Source: Paracoccus sp. (in: a-proteobacteria) (GTDB lineage Bacteria; Pseudomonadota; Alphaproteobacteria; Rhodobacterales; Rhodobacteraceae). Taken from it: DNA of 64,000 nt. Position 1 is the stretch's first letter. Every line of letters starts with the position of its first letter. A program made the position numbers and the translations under genes. The notes beneath the pieces were generated by a model. That model saw only the letters and a list, made by a program, of their open reading frames with translations, had not been told where the DNA came from and searched no databases. Below, in pieces: positions 18,585-32,096 of this stretch. Where the stretch lies: assembly GCF_030538755.1 (NCBI RefSeq), contig NZ_JAUNTJ010000010.1, forward strand, positions 47,351 to 111,350, read 5' to 3'.

Positions 18585-19486
18585 TGCTGCGTCGTCTTGC
18601 CGCCGTCCAGCCGGACAGCTTTGAATTTACGCCTGCCAACCTTGAATGGGCGCGGGCGCAGATGACCAAATACCCCGAGGGTCGCCAGCAATCGGCGGTG
18701 ATCCCGATCCTGTGGCGCGCGCAGGAACAAGAGGGCTGGTTGTCCCGCCCGGCCATCGAATATGTCGGCAACCTGCTGGGGATGGCCTATATCCGGGTGC
18801 TTGAGGTTGCGACATTCTACTTTATGTTCCAGCTTCAACCCGTTGGTTCGGTTGCGAATATTCAGATTTGCGGCACTACGACCTGCATGATTTGCGGCGC
18901 GGGTGATCTGATCCGGGTCTGCAAGGAAAAGATCGCGCCGACGCCGCACACCGTGTCGGCAAACGGGCTGTTTTCCTGGGAAGAGGTCGAATGTCTGGGT
19001 GCCTGCACCAATGCGCCGATGGTGCAGATCGGCAAGGATTTCTACGAAGACCTGACCGCCGAAAAGCTGTCGGCGCTGATCGACGCGCTGGCCGCCGGGC
19101 AGGTGCCGGTCCCCGGCCCGCAAAACGGGCGCTTTTCGTCGGAACCGCTGGGCGGGCCGATTGCGCTGGCGGACCTGAAAGGGACGGGCGCGCCGTATAA
19201 CGGCAGCGTGCAGCGCGCTGTCGATCTGGGCGAAACGGTCAAGCGCATCGACGGGACCGAGGTTCCGATCCTGACCAAATGGCTGGGCGGCGCGCATCTG
19301 GAAACGCCGCCTGATGAAAATGACCCCGCCACGCAGGCACAGGCCGAACGCACCAGCGATGCCGCTGCCGCCAAGGGGGCCGATGACGCCTCCGAGGCCG
19401 ACCATGATCGTGTCGAGGGTGCGGGCGACCGCGAGCGTGCGGCGGATGCCGCAGCGGCGGCCCAAGACGATACGTCGGGCAACTGA
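18584..19486 (+). CDS. nuoE: NADH-quinone oxidoreductase subunit E, with long acidic Ala-rich C-terminal tail
   Basis: 300 residues; the core (about 1-165) is the thioredoxin-like 24-kDa subunit with the [2Fe-2S] cluster N1a. Ligands are in [11 protein letters not shown] (CX4C) and [11 protein letters not shown] (CX3C). Residues beyond about 215 form a charged, Ala/Asp/Glu-rich tail ([20 protein letters not shown]) that the usual NuoE of about 240 residues or fewer lacks. It forms the NADH-dehydrogenase tip with NuoF. The helix-hairpin-helix domain that some alphaproteobacterial NuoE proteins carry at the C-terminus is on the next gene here. Confidence 0.95.
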   Translation: MLRRLAAVQPDSFEFTPANLEWARAQMTKYPEGRQQSAVIPILWRAQEQEGWLSRPAIEYVGNLLGMAYIRVLEVATFYFMFQLQPVGSVANIQICGTTTCMICGAGDLIRVCKEKIAPTPHTVSANGLFSWEEVECLGACTNAPMVQIGKDFYEDLTAEKLSALIDALAAGQVPVPGPQNGRFSSEPLGGPIALADLKGTGAPYNGSVQRAVDLGETVKRIDGTEVPILTKWLGGAHLETPPDENDPATQAQAERTSDAAAAKGADDASEADHDRVEGAGDRERAADAAAAAQDDTSGN

Positions 19487-19504
19487 CGGGCAAAGGGGAT
19501 GGGG

Positions 19505-20338
19505 ATGCAACGGACAGACTGCCAGCGAAAATGCCTGATTGCTGCGGCCGGGATCGGTCTGGCCGTCTGGCTGGTTTCTGCCGGCATTGGCGATCTGCAC
19601 TGGTTCGCCGGGCTGTTCCTTGGGCTGGTGGCCGGTGGCTTGTCTTATGCGCTGGCCGTCTGGCTGGGCTGCGACGATCAGCCCGAATATGATCCGGGCA
19701 TTTCTGCCGTGCCGCCTGCCGCCGCGCCGGTCGCCTTGGCTGCGGTGCGGCCTGTTGTCGCCGCGCCGGAACCTGCCGCGCCCGCCCCGCAGGAACCTCT
19801 GGCTGAAACGGTGGCCGATGTGGTGCCCCAGGAAACTGCGCCGGAACCCACCGCTCTGCCCGTGGCCGAGGAACCGGCGCCTGTTGCTGCGGTGGTTGCG
19901 CCTGATCCGGTGCTGCCTGCCGTTTCGGTCGCGGATGATTTTGATGCCCGGCTGACCAAGGCGAAAAAGCCCAAGAAAGACAAGGACGACAAGAAAAAGT
20001 CCAAGGCGAAAAAGGCTCGGAAAGACAAGGCCGCCAAGGACGAAAAGCCTGCCAAGGCCAAGAAGGCAAAGAAGGCCAAACCCGTCCCCGCCGAGGATCT
20101 GAAGCAGATCAAGGGCGTCGGGCCAAAGCTGGAAAACCTGCTGAACGATCACGGCGTGACGCGGTTTGAACAGATCGCGGGCTGGGATGATGCCCAGATC
20201 GACCGCTTTGCCGCGCTGATCGGTCGCATGGGCGCGCGCGTCCGGGCCGATGACTGGGTGGGGCAGGCGCGACTGCTGGCCGCAGGCGAGCAGACCGAGT
20301 TTTCGCAGCGCGTCGAGGCGGGCGAGGTATATGAATGA
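19505..20338 (+). CDS. Membrane-anchored Lys/Ala-rich protein with C-terminal helix-hairpin-helix domain
   Basis: 277 residues from the ATG at 19505 (AAGGGG 6 nt upstream; the ATG at 19499 is too close to it). Two short hydrophobic helices occur at about residues 10-28 and 35-55, then a Pro/Ala-rich stretch, then a strongly basic low-complexity region (KAKKPKKDKDDKKKSKAKKA and more). The end is a helix-hairpin-helix unit, EDLKQIKGVGPKLENLLNDH, GVTRFEQIAGWDDAQIDRFA. That unit resembles the C-terminal extension of NuoE in other alphaproteobacteria, so the gene may be a split-off NuoE extension. Role unknown; lies between nuoE and nuoF. Confidence 0.75.
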   Translation: MQRTDCQRKCLIAAAGIGLAVWLVSAGIGDLHWFAGLFLGLVAGGLSYALAVWLGCDDQPEYDPGISAVPPAAAPVALAAVRPVVAAPEPAAPAPQEPLAETVADVVPQETAPEPTALPVAEEPAPVAAVVAPDPVLPAVSVADDFDARLTKAKKPKKDKDDKKKSKAKKARKDKAAKDEKPAKAKKAKKAKPVPAEDLKQIKGVGPKLENLLNDHGVTRFEQIAGWDDAQIDRFAALIGRMGARVRADDWVGQARLLAAGEQTEFSQRVEAGEVYE

Positions 20339-20544
20339 TGGCCGGTCATGCCGATACCGCCCAGATGCGCCTTGTCGCCGTGGTGATCGCGGTGGCGATG
20401 GTGATGTGGCTGGCGCTGAACTGGGCTGGCGGGCATTATGGCTGGGCGCCGAAATGGGCGTTTCTCGTCGATCTGGCCGCGATCGGCGCTTTTGTCTGGT
20501 CGCTGCTGGTGACCTGGCGTATCTGGCGGCGCAGGAACGGGTAA
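20335..20544 (+). CDS. Small two-helix membrane protein, DUF5337 type
   Basis: 69 residues; the ATG overlaps the previous stop (ATGATG, 4 nt). Two hydrophobic helices (LVAVVIAVAMVMWLALNWAG and AFLVDLAAIGAFVWSLLVTW) and a basic end (RIWRRRNG) indicate a small inner-membrane protein. I recognise it as the DUF5337 family, found in the nuo operons of Rhodobacteraceae. A role in complex I assembly or as an accessory subunit is possible but unproven. Confidence 0.75.
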   Translation: MMAGHADTAQMRLVAVVIAVAMVMWLALNWAGGHYGWAPKWAFLVDLAAIGAFVWSLLVTWRIWRRRNG

Positions 20545-21870
<1,326 letters not shown>

Positions 21871-21974
21871 ATGCGGGCCGGGCATATGCTCACGCTTCTC
21901 TGACGCAGCCGTGTCATGCGGTGCGGCGTCTGGGTGACTATGTGATTGTGCATGTCACTCGAAAGGCACGCACT

Positions 21975-22379
21975 ATGAAAACATGGACCAAACTGACCGT
22001 GGCGGCGCTGACGGCTGCCACGCTGGCCACCCCCGCTGCTGCGCTGGAACCGCTGAGCCAGGAAAGATACATTAACGACCGGCTGGTGGCAGCGCGGGTT
22101 GCCGACCTGATCCGGCGCGGTTGCCCGTCTATCGACGGGCGGCTTGTCTATGCCTGGAGTCAGGCGCGCGCGCTGAAACGCTATGCCGAACGCAAGGGCT
22201 ATTCAGCGGCTGAAATCGACGCTTTCCTTGATTCCCGCGCGGACAAGGATCGCATTTATGCCACGGCAGACACCTATCTGCGGCAGAACAATGCAACGGA
22301 CGAGGCCGGGCTTTGCCGCCTTGGCCGCGAGGAAATCGGAAGGCGCAGCGTGACCGGATCGCTGCTGGTGGCGAAATGA
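21975..22379 (+). CDS. Secreted DUF5333 domain-containing protein
   Basis: 134 residues from the ATG at 21975, 104 bp after nuoF. A signal peptide is clear ([20 protein letters not shown], then AAALEPLSQ). The mature part, [40 protein letters not shown], then the Cys near the C-terminus in [10 protein letters not shown], fits DUF5333, a Rhodobacteraceae family found in nuo operons. Two cysteines could form a disulfide in the periplasm. Role unknown. The open frame continues upstream through nuoF as a shadow. Confidence 0.72.
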   Translation: MKTWTKLTVAALTAATLATPAAALEPLSQERYINDRLVAARVADLIRRGCPSIDGRLVYAWSQARALKRYAERKGYSAAEIDAFLDSRADKDRIYATADTYLRQNNATDEAGLCRLGREEIGRRSVTGSLLVAK

Positions 22380-22543
22380 AGCGGATGGTGCGCTGGATCG
22401 GGGCCGGGATACTGGCCGCTGCGGTGATGACCATGGTGCTGGCCGACATCGTGCTGGCGGCGCCTGCACCGGAACAATCTGTGGCCGTGGCGGGCCACGC
22501 GGATCATACAGCGGGGGTCACGCGGCCCCTGACTGCCAAGTAA
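22376..22543 (+). CDS. Small single-helix membrane protein, hypothetical
   Basis: 55 residues; its ATG overlaps the DUF5333 stop (ATGA). [20 protein letters not shown], then [20 protein letters not shown], suggests a signal anchor or cleaved signal peptide with a short periplasmic tail. The reading frame is too short to classify, but the 4-nt overlap and its position 11 bp before nuoG argue for translation. Confidence 0.5.
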   Translation: MKRMVRWIGAGILAAAVMTMVLADIVLAAPAPEQSVAVAGHADHTAGVTRPLTAK

Positions 22544-22553
22544 GGATGGAATG

Positions 22554-24575
22554 ATGGCGGACCTGCGGAAACTCATCATCGACGGCAAGGAAATCGAGGT
22601 CGATCCGAACCTGACGCTGATTCAGGCGTGCGAACAGGCCGGGGTCGAGGTTCCGCGTTTCTGCTATCACGAGCGGCTGTCCATTGCCGGCAACTGCCGC
22701 ATGTGTCTGGTCGAGGTGGTGGGCGGCCCGCCCAAGCCCGCCGCAAGCTGCGCCATGCAGGTCAAGGACTTGCGCCCCGGACCCGAGGGGCAGCCGTCGG
22801 AAATCCGCACCAACAGCCCGATGGTGAAAAAGGCCCGCGAGGGCGTGATGGAATTCCTGCTGATTAACCACCCGCTGGACTGCCCGATCTGCGATCAGGG
22901 CGGCGAGTGTGACTTGCAGGATCAGGCCATGGCCTATGGCATTGATTTCAGCCGCTATCGCGAACCCAAGCGCGCGTCCGAGGATCTGAACCTTGGCCCG
23001 CTGGTCGAAACGCATATGACGCGCTGCATTTCCTGCACCCGCTGCGTGCGCTTTACCACCGAGGTCGCGGGCATCACCCAGATGGGCCAGACCGGCCGGG
23101 GCGAGGACAGCGAGATCACCAGCTATCTGAACATGACGCTGGATTCGAACATGCAGGGCAATATCATCGACCTGTGCCCGGTCGGTGCGCTGGTGTCGAA
23201 ACCCTATGCCTTTACCGCCCGCCCGTGGGAGCTGACCAAGACCGAATCTATCGACGTGATGGACGCGCTTGGCTCGAACATCCGCGTCGATACCAAGGGG
23301 CGCGAGGTGATGCGGATCATGCCGCGCAACCACGACGGCGTGAACGAGGAATGGATTTCCGACAAGACCCGCTTTGTCTGGGACGGGCTGCGGCGTCAGC
23401 GTCTGGACCAGCCCTATATCCGCGAAAACGGCCGTCTGCGCGCCGCGACATGGCCCGAGGCCTTGTCGGCGGCGGCTGCGGCGATGAAAGGGAAAAAGGT
23501 TGCCGGTCTGATCGGCGATCTGGCCTCGGTCGAGGCGGCCTTCAGTCTGAAAACGCTGGTCGAGGGGCTGGGTGGCAAGGTCGAGTGCCGCACCGATGGC
23601 GCGCGTCTGCCTGCGGGGAACCGTTCGGCCTATGTCGGCACGGCGACGATTGCCGACATTGACGATGCGCAGATGATCCAGTTGATCGGCACCAACCCCC
23701 GGATCGAGGCGCCGGTGCTGAATGCCCGCATCCGCAAGGCGTGGGCCAGGGGTGCCCAGGTCGGGCTGCTGGGCGAGGCGGTCGATCTGACCTATGACTA
23801 TGCCCATACCGGCACTGATCGTGCGGCGCTGGAAAGCCTGTCGGGCCGCGAGATTTCGCAGGAAACCAAGGATAAACCGTCCATCGTGATCGTCGGTCAG
23901 GGTGCCATCCGCGAAGCCGATGGTGAGGCTGTGCTGGCCCATGCGATGCGTCTGGCCGAGAACAGCAACTCCAAACTGCTGGTGCTGCACACCGCCGCTG
24001 CCCGTGTCGGGGCGATGGATGTGGGTGCCGTGACCGAGGGCGGGATGGACGCCGCCATCGACGGGGCCGAGGTGATCTTTAACCTTGGCGCGGACGAGGT
24101 GGACATCGACGCGGGTGCCTTTGTGATCTATCAGGGCAGCCACGGCGACCGGGGTGCGCATCGCGCCGACATCATCCTGCCCGCCGCCTGCTATACCGAA
24201 GAAAACGGGCTGTTCGTCAACACCGAAGGGCGTCCGCAACTGGCGATGCGGGCGAATTTCCCGCCCGGTCAGGCCAAGGAAAACTGGGCGATCCTGCGCG
24301 CGCTGTCTGCCGAACTGGACGCGACCCTGCCGTGGGACAGCCTTGCCGCGCTGCGCCGCGCGCTGATCGAGGCCGTGCCGCATCTGGCGCAGGTGGATCA
24401 GGTGGCGGAAAACGACTGGCAGCCGCTGACCCGCTTTGATCTGGGGCGGGCCGGGTTCCGCTATGCGATCAAGGATTTCTACCTGACCAACGCGATTGCG
24501 CGCTGTTCTCCGCTGATGGGCGAATTGTCGGCCATGGCTGCGGCGCGTCACATCCCTTCTATGGCGGCAGAGTAA
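22554..24575 (+). CDS. nuoG: NADH-quinone oxidoreductase subunit G
   Basis: 673 residues from the second of two adjacent ATGs (22554), which is better spaced from AAGGA. NuoG (Nqo3, 75-kDa) has an N-terminal ferredoxin domain for [2Fe-2S] N1b ([20 protein letters not shown]) and a Cys3His-ligated N5 ([15 protein letters not shown] with an upstream His). It also has a [4Fe-4S] N4 ([20 protein letters not shown] and [10 protein letters not shown]). A molybdopterin-oxidoreductase-like domain follows, without molybdenum ligands. Nearly identical in layout to P. denitrificans Nqo3. Confidence 0.97.
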   Translation: MADLRKLIIDGKEIEVDPNLTLIQACEQAGVEVPRFCYHERLSIAGNCRMCLVEVVGGPPKPAASCAMQVKDLRPGPEGQPSEIRTNSPMVKKAREGVMEFLLINHPLDCPICDQGGECDLQDQAMAYGIDFSRYREPKRASEDLNLGPLVETHMTRCISCTRCVRFTTEVAGITQMGQTGRGEDSEITSYLNMTLDSNMQGNIIDLCPVGALVSKPYAFTARPWELTKTESIDVMDALGSNIRVDTKGREVMRIMPRNHDGVNEEWISDKTRFVWDGLRRQRLDQPYIRENGRLRAATWPEALSAAAAAMKGKKVAGLIGDLASVEAAFSLKTLVEGLGGKVECRTDGARLPAGNRSAYVGTATIADIDDAQMIQLIGTNPRIEAPVLNARIRKAWARGAQVGLLGEAVDLTYDYAHTGTDRAALESLSGREISQETKDKPSIVIVGQGAIREADGEAVLAHAMRLAENSNSKLLVLHTAAARVGAMDVGAVTEGGMDAAIDGAEVIFNLGADEVDIDAGAFVIYQGSHGDRGAHRADIILPAACYTEENGLFVNTEGRPQLAMRANFPPGQAKENWAILRALSAELDATLPWDSLAALRRALIEAVPHLAQVDQVAENDWQPLTRFDLGRAGFRYAIKDFYLTNAIARCSPLMGELSAMAAARHIPSMAAE

Positions 24576-24577
24576 CC

Positions 24578-25354
24578 ATGATGCGTCAGACCCTGTTCCC
24601 TGTTGTGTCGCTGCTGGCCGCAAGTGTGATGCTTGCCGGTTGCGGTTCGGATGCGGGCGATAGTCTGGCGACGCGCCCGGCCACCAAGCCCGAGGTGCTG
24701 ACCGCGCAGGTGGTCAACCCGAATGCGGGCAAGGGGCAGGGGCCTTTGACCCGCGCGCAGGTTTCAACCAAATCGGGCGAGATTCTGATTTTGGAACCCG
24801 ATGGCTCGGTCACGACGATGCGGCTTGATTCGCCGGGCGGGCGCGATGCCTTTGCGGTGACGCAGGCCGATCTGGCGGCGGTCAGCCGCACGGGGGCCGG
24901 GGCAGGCGCTGCCGCCCCCGCCGTGATGCGCGCCAGCCGCCGTGGCCCGACCGCGCAGCAGGTGGCGCTGGACGAATTCGCACAGCGGACGCGGCCGGCT
25001 CTGCCCGAATGGCGCGCCGGGACCGAGATTGATCCCTCGGTTTTTCTGGGCAGCACGATTTCCGGTCTGTCGCCCGAAAGCCGTGGCGATCTGGTCGAAG
25101 TCACGGTAAACCTGCGTCAGGGGGTGGACGCCGATATTGCGTTTTCGTATGCCACCTGCGCATTGGCCGGATGGGCGAAATCGAACGGCGCCGCCTATGC
25201 GCGCCACATTCGCACGTTACAACAACAGCGTGACGGCAAGCTGCTGGTCGGGGCGGCCTTTACGTTGTCGAAGACGCGGCCCATGGGCCTGCGGGTGATG
25301 GAAACCAACGAGACTCTGCGCGAATGCAGGGCACGCGGAATTCCCGCGGCATAA
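24578..25354 (+). CDS. Hypothetical lipoprotein in the nuo operon
   Basis: 258 residues, 2 bp after nuoG. The N-terminus LLAASVMLAGCGSD is a lipobox (LAGC, Cys22), so it should be lipid-anchored at the membrane. The rest includes SKSGEILIL-like TKSGEILILEPDGSVTTM and a C-terminal region with two cysteines (FSYATCALAGWA and LRECRARG). I do not recognise a family. Its place between nuoG and nuoH suggests co-expression with complex I; P. denitrificans also has unidentified frames in its nqo cluster. The AEVTVNLRQGVDADIAFS-like segment may be a beta-rich fold. Confidence 0.7.
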   Translation: MMRQTLFPVVSLLAASVMLAGCGSDAGDSLATRPATKPEVLTAQVVNPNAGKGQGPLTRAQVSTKSGEILILEPDGSVTTMRLDSPGGRDAFAVTQADLAAVSRTGAGAGAAAPAVMRASRRGPTAQQVALDEFAQRTRPALPEWRAGTEIDPSVFLGSTISGLSPESRGDLVEVTVNLRQGVDADIAFSYATCALAGWAKSNGAAYARHIRTLQQQRDGKLLVGAAFTLSKTRPMGLRVMETNETLRECRARGIPAA

Positions 25355-25372
25355 GGAAAGGGACGGGCGATC

Positions 25373-26404
25373 ATGGCAGGATTCTGGTCATCGCCGCTTG
25401 GCTTCGGGATCATCATGCTGGCCCAAGGGCTGGGTGTGATCGCCTTTGTCATGATCTCGCTGATCTTTCTGGTCTATGGCGACCGGAAAATCTGGGCTGC
25501 GGTTCAGATGCGGCGCGGCCCGAACGTGGTCGGCCCGTGGGGCTTGCTGCAAACCTTTGCCGATGCGCTGAAATATGTGCTGAAGGAAATCGTCGTGCCC
25601 GCCGGGTCCGACAAGTTCGTGTTCTTCCTTGCGCCGTTCCTGTCGATGATGCTGGCGCTGCTGGCCTGGGTCGCGATTCCCTTTGCGCCGGGCTGGGTGA
25701 TGGCCGACATCAATGTGGGCGTGCTGTTCATCTTTGCCGTCTCTTCGCTTGAGGTATACGGCGTCATCATGGGCGGCTGGGCCTCGAACTCGAAATATCC
25801 GTTCCTTGCCTCGCTGCGGTCGGCGGCGCAGATGGTGTCTTACGAGGTGTCGATGGGGCTGATTATCATCGGCATCATCATCTCGACCGGCTCGATGAAC
25901 CTCAGCGCCATTGTCGAGGCGCAGCGCGGGCTGGGGCTGCTGTCGTGGTATTGGCTGCCGCATCTGCCGATGCTGGTGCTGTTCTTTGTGTCCGCGCTGG
26001 CCGAAACCAACCGCCCGCCCTTCGATCTGCCCGAGGCGGAATCGGAACTGGTCGCGGGTCACATGGTCGAATATTCCTCGACGCCTTACCTCTTGTTCAT
26101 GGCGGGCGAATATATCGCCATCTGGCTGATGTGCGCGCTGATCTCGCTGCTGTTCTTTGGCGGCTGGCTGTCGCCGATTCCGGGCCTGCCGGATGGCGCG
26201 ATCTGGATGTTCCTCAAGATGGTGTTCTGGTTCTGGATGTTCGCCATGGTGAAGGCCATCGTGCCGCGCTATCGCTATGACCAGTTGATGCGGATCGGGT
26301 GGAAGGTGTTCCTGCCGCTGTCGCTGGGTTGGGTGGTCGTGGTGGCCTTCCTTGCGAAATTCCAGGTGTTCGGGGCGTTCTGGGCCCGTTGGGCGGGGGT
26401 GTAA
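25373..26404 (+). CDS. nuoH: NADH-quinone oxidoreductase subunit H
   Basis: 343 residues, eight or more membrane helices. NuoH (Nqo8, ND1) forms the quinone chamber and links the peripheral and membrane arms. Conserved: [20 protein letters not shown] at the start, the loop [22 protein letters not shown]-type acidic segment that lines the E-channel, and [15 protein letters not shown]-like [19 protein letters not shown] near the end. Confidence 0.97.
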   Translation: MAGFWSSPLGFGIIMLAQGLGVIAFVMISLIFLVYGDRKIWAAVQMRRGPNVVGPWGLLQTFADALKYVLKEIVVPAGSDKFVFFLAPFLSMMLALLAWVAIPFAPGWVMADINVGVLFIFAVSSLEVYGVIMGGWASNSKYPFLASLRSAAQMVSYEVSMGLIIIGIIISTGSMNLSAIVEAQRGLGLLSWYWLPHLPMLVLFFVSALAETNRPPFDLPEAESELVAGHMVEYSSTPYLLFMAGEYIAIWLMCALISLLFFGGWLSPIPGLPDGAIWMFLKMVFWFWMFAMVKAIVPRYRYDQLMRIGWKVFLPLSLGWVVVVAFLAKFQVFGAFWARWAGV

Positions 26405-27305
<901 letters not shown>

Positions 27306-27309
<4 letters not shown>

Positions 27310-27908
27310 TGACCTTCGCATTCTACCTGTTCGCGATCTGCGTTTGCGTATCAGGCTTCATGGTGGTGATGGCCCGCAACCCGGTCCATTCGGTGCTGTG
27401 GCTGATCCTGGCCTTTTGCGCCGCATCGGGGCTGTTCGTGCTGCAAGGCGCAGAGTTCGTGGCGATGCTGCTGATTATCGTCTATGTCGGCGCGGTCGCC
27501 GTGCTGTTCCTGTTCGTCGTGATGATGCTGGACGTGGATTTTGCCCAGCTCAAGGGCGAATTTGCGCGCTATCTGCCGCTGGCGCTGCTGATTTCGCTGG
27601 TGATGCTGGCGCAACTGGGCATCGTCTATGGCAGTTGGCAAAGCGCCGAAATCGCCCCCGCGCAGCGTGTGGCCCCCATCATGTCTGAAATCCACAACAC
27701 GCGCGGGATCGGCCTTATCATGTATGACCGCTATCTGCTGCCGTTCCAGATTTCCGGGATGATCCTGCTGGTGGCGATGATCGGGGCGATCACGCTGACC
27801 ATGCGGCACCGCAAGGACATCAAGCGTCAGGATGTGCTGAAACAGATGTATGCAGACCCCGCGACGCGGATGGAGCTGAAAGACGTCAAGCCGGGGCAGG
27901 GGCTGTAA
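27306..27908 (+). CDS. nuoJ: NADH-quinone oxidoreductase subunit J
   Basis: 200 residues from the first of two adjacent ATGs (27306, 27309). NuoJ (Nqo10, ND6) has five helices and contains the pi-bulge helix [20 protein letters not shown] that couples to proton pumping. The C-terminal [20 protein letters not shown] and [12 protein letters not shown] match P. denitrificans Nqo10. Confidence 0.97.
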
Positions 27909-27910
27909 GG

Positions 27911-28397
<487 letters not shown>

Positions 28398-28401
28398 GGC
28401 C

Positions 28402-30525
28402 ATGACGACGATCATTCTCTTTGCCCCTCTGCTTGGGGCGATCATCGCCGGGTTCGGCTGGCGCCTGATCGGCGAACAGGCCGCGCAATATCTGACCACC
28501 GGCATTCTGTTCCTGTGCGCCGCGCTGTCGTGGATCGTGTTCCTGACCTTTGACGGCGTGACGCAGCATATCCCGGTGCTGGACTGGATCGTGACCGGCG
28601 ATTTCGCGGCGGAATGGGCGATCCGGCTGGACCGCCTGACCGCGATCATGCTGATCGTCGTGACCTCGGTTTCTGCTTTGGTTCACATGTATTCAATGGG
28701 TTACATGGCCCATGACGATAACTGGGACCATCACGAACACTATAAGGCCCGGTTCTTTGCCTATCTGTCCTTCTTTACCTTCACCATGCTGATGCTGGTG
28801 ACGGCGGACAACCTGCTGCAAATGTTCTTTGGCTGGGAAGGCGTGGGCGTCGCCTCTTATCTGCTGATCGGGTTCTATTACCGCAAACCTTCGGCCAACG
28901 CCGCCGCGATGAAGGCGTTCGTGGTGAACCGGGTCGGTGACTTTGGCTTTCTGCTGGGGATTTTCGGCATCTACTGGATGACCGGCTCGATCCAGTTCGA
29001 CGCGATCTTTGCGCAGGTGCCGGAAATCGCTGCCAGCCAGTTCCACTTCCTGTGGCGCGACTGGCCGGCCGCCGATCTGCTGGCGCTGCTGCTGTTCATC
29101 GGGGCGATGGGGAAATCGGCGCAGCTTTTGCTGCACACCTGGTTGCCCGACGCGATGGAAGGCCCGACCCCGGTTTCGGCGCTGATCCACGCCGCGACCA
29201 TGGTGACGGCAGGGGTGTTCCTTGTCTGCCGCATGTCGCCGCTGTTTGAATTCGCGCCTGATGCCAAGATGTTCGTGGTCATCATCGGTGCCACCACCGC
29301 ATTCTTTGCCGCGACCGTGGGTCTGGTGCAGAACGACATCAAACGTGTGATCGCCTATTCGACCTGTTCGCAGCTGGGCTATATGTTCGTGGCGGCGGGT
29401 GTCGGGGTTTACTCGGTGGCGATGTTCCACCTGTTCACCCATGCCTTTTTCAAGGCGATGCTGTTCCTTGGCGCGGGCTCGGTGATCCATGCGATGCACC
29501 ATGAACAGGATCTGCGCAACTATGGCGGCCTGCGGAAAAAGATCCCGCTGACCTTCTGGGCGATGCTGATCGGCACGCTGGCGATTACCGGCGTTGGTAT
29601 TCCGCTGACCCATATCGGCTTTGCCGGCTATCTGTCCAAGGACGCCGTGATCGAAAGCGCCTATGCCTCGGGCGTAGGTTATGCCTTCTGGATGCTGGTG
29701 ATTGCGGCGCTGATGACCAGCTTTTATTCGTGGCGGCTGATGTTCATGACCTTCTGGGGCAAGCCGCGCGGCGACCATCATGCGCATGACCACGCCCATG
29801 AAAGCCCGGCGGTGATGACCATTCCGCTGGCGGTTCTGGCGGTTGGCGCGATCTTTGCCGGGATGGTCTGGTATGGCAGCTTCTTCGGGTCGGAAGACCG
29901 GGTGCGCGGTTACTTTGGCCTGCCCGTCGCCGAAAGCCATCAGGCCGATGCGGGTCACGAGGCCCCGCTGGACGGTGCCGTGGCCGAGGCACCCCATGCC
30001 GAGCCGCAGGGCGAGGCGCTGCACGCCGCCGCCGGTGCCGCCAGCGACCCGTCCGAGGTCAGCGTGGTGGCGATGACACCGGGCGCGATTTACATGCACC
30101 CAGACAACCATGTTCTGCATGACGCCCATTATGTGCCCACCTGGGTCAAGCTGTCGCCCTTTGTGGCGATGCTGACCGGCCTGTTCCTGGCGTGGATTTT
30201 TTATATCCGCGCGCCGGATACGCCCGCGCGCCTTGCCGCCGCACAGCCGCATTTGTATCGCTTCCTGCTGAACAAATGGTATTTCGACGAGCTGTATGAC
30301 CTGATCTTCGTCCGCCCCGCAAAGTGGCTGGGCCGGTTCCTGTGGCAGCAGGGCGACGGGCGCACGATTGACGGGGCGATCAACGGCCTTGCCATGGGCG
30401 TCATCCCGCGCCTGACCCGTTTCGCCGGCCGTGTTCAATCCGGCTATCTGTTCCACTATGCCTTTGCGATGGTCCTTGGAATTGTGGCCTTGCTGATCTG
30501 GGTGATGCTGCGGAGCGCGCACTGA
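28402..30525 (+). CDS. nuoL: NADH-quinone oxidoreductase subunit L
   Basis: 707 residues. NuoL (Nqo12, ND5) is the distal antiporter-like proton-pumping subunit with about 16 helices and a long C-terminal amphipathic helix along the membrane arm. Visible: [20 protein letters not shown] (the key Glu), [41 protein letters not shown] hydrophilic insert of about 60 residues rich in His/Ala/Glu lies between helices near residues 505-560. Confidence 0.97.
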   Translation: MTTIILFAPLLGAIIAGFGWRLIGEQAAQYLTTGILFLCAALSWIVFLTFDGVTQHIPVLDWIVTGDFAAEWAIRLDRLTAIMLIVVTSVSALVHMYSMGYMAHDDNWDHHEHYKARFFAYLSFFTFTMLMLVTADNLLQMFFGWEGVGVASYLLIGFYYRKPSANAAAMKAFVVNRVGDFGFLLGIFGIYWMTGSIQFDAIFAQVPEIAASQFHFLWRDWPAADLLALLLFIGAMGKSAQLLLHTWLPDAMEGPTPVSALIHAATMVTAGVFLVCRMSPLFEFAPDAKMFVVIIGATTAFFAATVGLVQNDIKRVIAYSTCSQLGYMFVAAGVGVYSVAMFHLFTHAFFKAMLFLGAGSVIHAMHHEQDLRNYGGLRKKIPLTFWAMLIGTLAITGVGIPLTHIGFAGYLSKDAVIESAYASGVGYAFWMLVIAALMTSFYSWRLMFMTFWGKPRGDHHAHDHAHESPAVMTIPLAVLAVGAIFAGMVWYGSFFGSEDRVRGYFGLPVAESHQADAGHEAPLDGAVAEAPHAEPQGEALHAAAGAASDPSEVSVVAMTPGAIYMHPDNHVLHDAHYVPTWVKLSPFVAMLTGLFLAWIFYIRAPDTPARLAAAQPHLYRFLLNKWYFDELYDLIFVRPAKWLGRFLWQQGDGRTIDGAINGLAMGVIPRLTRFAGRVQSGYLFHYAFAMVLGIVALLIWVMLRSAH

Positions 30526-30526
30526 T

Positions 30527-32086
30527 ATGACGAGCCTTCTTTCCATCATCACCTTTCTGCCCATCGTTGCTGCGGGTATTCTGGCGCTGTTCTTGCGCGG
30601 CGATGATGCCGCCGCACAGCGCAACGCCAAGTGGCTGGCGCTGATCGCGACCAGCGCCACCTTCCTGATCTCGCTGTTCGTGCTGTTCGGGTTTGACCGT
30701 TCGAACACCGGCTTTCAGTTTGTGGAAGACCGCGAATGGATCATGGGGCTGCGCTATAAGCTGGGCGTGGACGGCATCTCGGTTCTGTTCGTGATGCTGA
30801 CCACCTTCCTGATGCCGCTGACGATCCTGTCCACCTGGGATGTCAGCAAGCGCGTCAAGGAATACATGATCGCCTTCCTGCTGCTGGAAGGTCTGATGAT
30901 CGGCGTGTTCGTGGCGCTGGATCTGGTGCTGTTCTATCTGTTCTTCGAGGCAGGGCTGATCCCGATGTTCCTGATTATCGGGATCTGGGGCGGTCAGAAC
31001 CGGATCTATGCGGCGTTCAAGTTCTTTCTCTATACCTTCCTAGGCTCGGTGCTGATGCTGGTGGCGATGGTGTCGATGTATCGCATGTCGGGCACCACCG
31101 ATATTGTCGCGCTGCTTGATCCGGCGCGCACGGCCTTTCCGTCGGAAACCATGCGCATTCTGGGCATCAGCGTGATCGGCGGGGTGCAGACGCTGCTGTT
31201 CCTGGCGTTCTTTGCCAGCTTTGCCGTCAAGATGCCGATGTGGCCGGTTCACACCTGGCTGCCCGATGCGCACGTTCAGGCGCCGACCGCCGGTTCGGTG
31301 GTGCTGGCCGCCGTGCTGCTGAAGATGGGCGGCTATGGCTTTCTGCGCTTTAGCCTGCCGATGTTCCCGGTCGCCAGCGACATGTTCCAGCCGGTGGTGT
31401 TCTGGATGTCGGCGATTGCCATCGTCTATACCTCGCTGGTGGCGCTGGCGCAGTCCGACATGAAAAAGCTGATCGCCTATTCCTCGGTCGCCCATATGGG
31501 CTATGTGACGATGGGGATTTTCACCGCCAATCAGGTCGGTGTCGATGGCGCGATCTTTCAGATGCTGTCGCACGGCTTTATCTCGGGCGCGCTGTTCCTG
31601 TGCGTCGGCGTGATCTATGACCGGATGCACACGCGGGAAATCGACGCTTATGGCGGGCTGGTGAACCGGATGCCGGTCTATGCGCTGGTGTTCATGTTCT
31701 TCACCATGGCCAACGTCGGCCTGCCCGGCACCTCGGGCTTTGTGGGCGAGTTCCTGACCCTGCTGGGCGTCTTCCGTGAAAACACCTGGGTCGGCCTTGT
31801 TGCGACTTCGGGCGTCATCCTGTCGGCGGCCTATGCGCTGTGGCTGTATCGCCGCGTGACGCTGGGGGCGCTGGTCAAGGAAAGCCTCAAGACCATTGCC
31901 GACATGACCAGCCGCGAAAAGTGGATCTTTGCGCCGCTGATCGCCATGACCCTGATCCTTGGCGTCTATCCGCGCCTTGTGACCGACATCACCGGCCCTG
32001 CGGTTGCGAACCTGCTGGCCAATTACCACGCATCCATTCCGGCCGAGCCGGTGGCCGAGGCCGCCGCTGCGGCGACCGGGCATTAA
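30527..32086 (+). CDS. nuoM: NADH-quinone oxidoreductase subunit M
   Basis: 519 residues, about 14 helices. NuoM (Nqo13, ND4) is the middle antiporter-like pump. Conserved elements: [20 protein letters not shown] (key Glu), [40 protein letters not shown]. The start lies 1 nt after the nuoL stop. Confidence 0.97.
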   Translation: MTSLLSIITFLPIVAAGILALFLRGDDAAAQRNAKWLALIATSATFLISLFVLFGFDRSNTGFQFVEDREWIMGLRYKLGVDGISVLFVMLTTFLMPLTILSTWDVSKRVKEYMIAFLLLEGLMIGVFVALDLVLFYLFFEAGLIPMFLIIGIWGGQNRIYAAFKFFLYTFLGSVLMLVAMVSMYRMSGTTDIVALLDPARTAFPSETMRILGISVIGGVQTLLFLAFFASFAVKMPMWPVHTWLPDAHVQAPTAGSVVLAAVLLKMGGYGFLRFSLPMFPVASDMFQPVVFWMSAIAIVYTSLVALAQSDMKKLIAYSSVAHMGYVTMGIFTANQVGVDGAIFQMLSHGFISGALFLCVGVIYDRMHTREIDAYGGLVNRMPVYALVFMFFTMANVGLPGTSGFVGEFLTLLGVFRENTWVGLVATSGVILSAAYALWLYRRVTLGALVKESLKTIADMTSREKWIFAPLIAMTLILGVYPRLVTDITGPAVANLLANYHASIPAEPVAEAAAAATGH

Positions 32087-32096
32087 GGGGGCCGAC

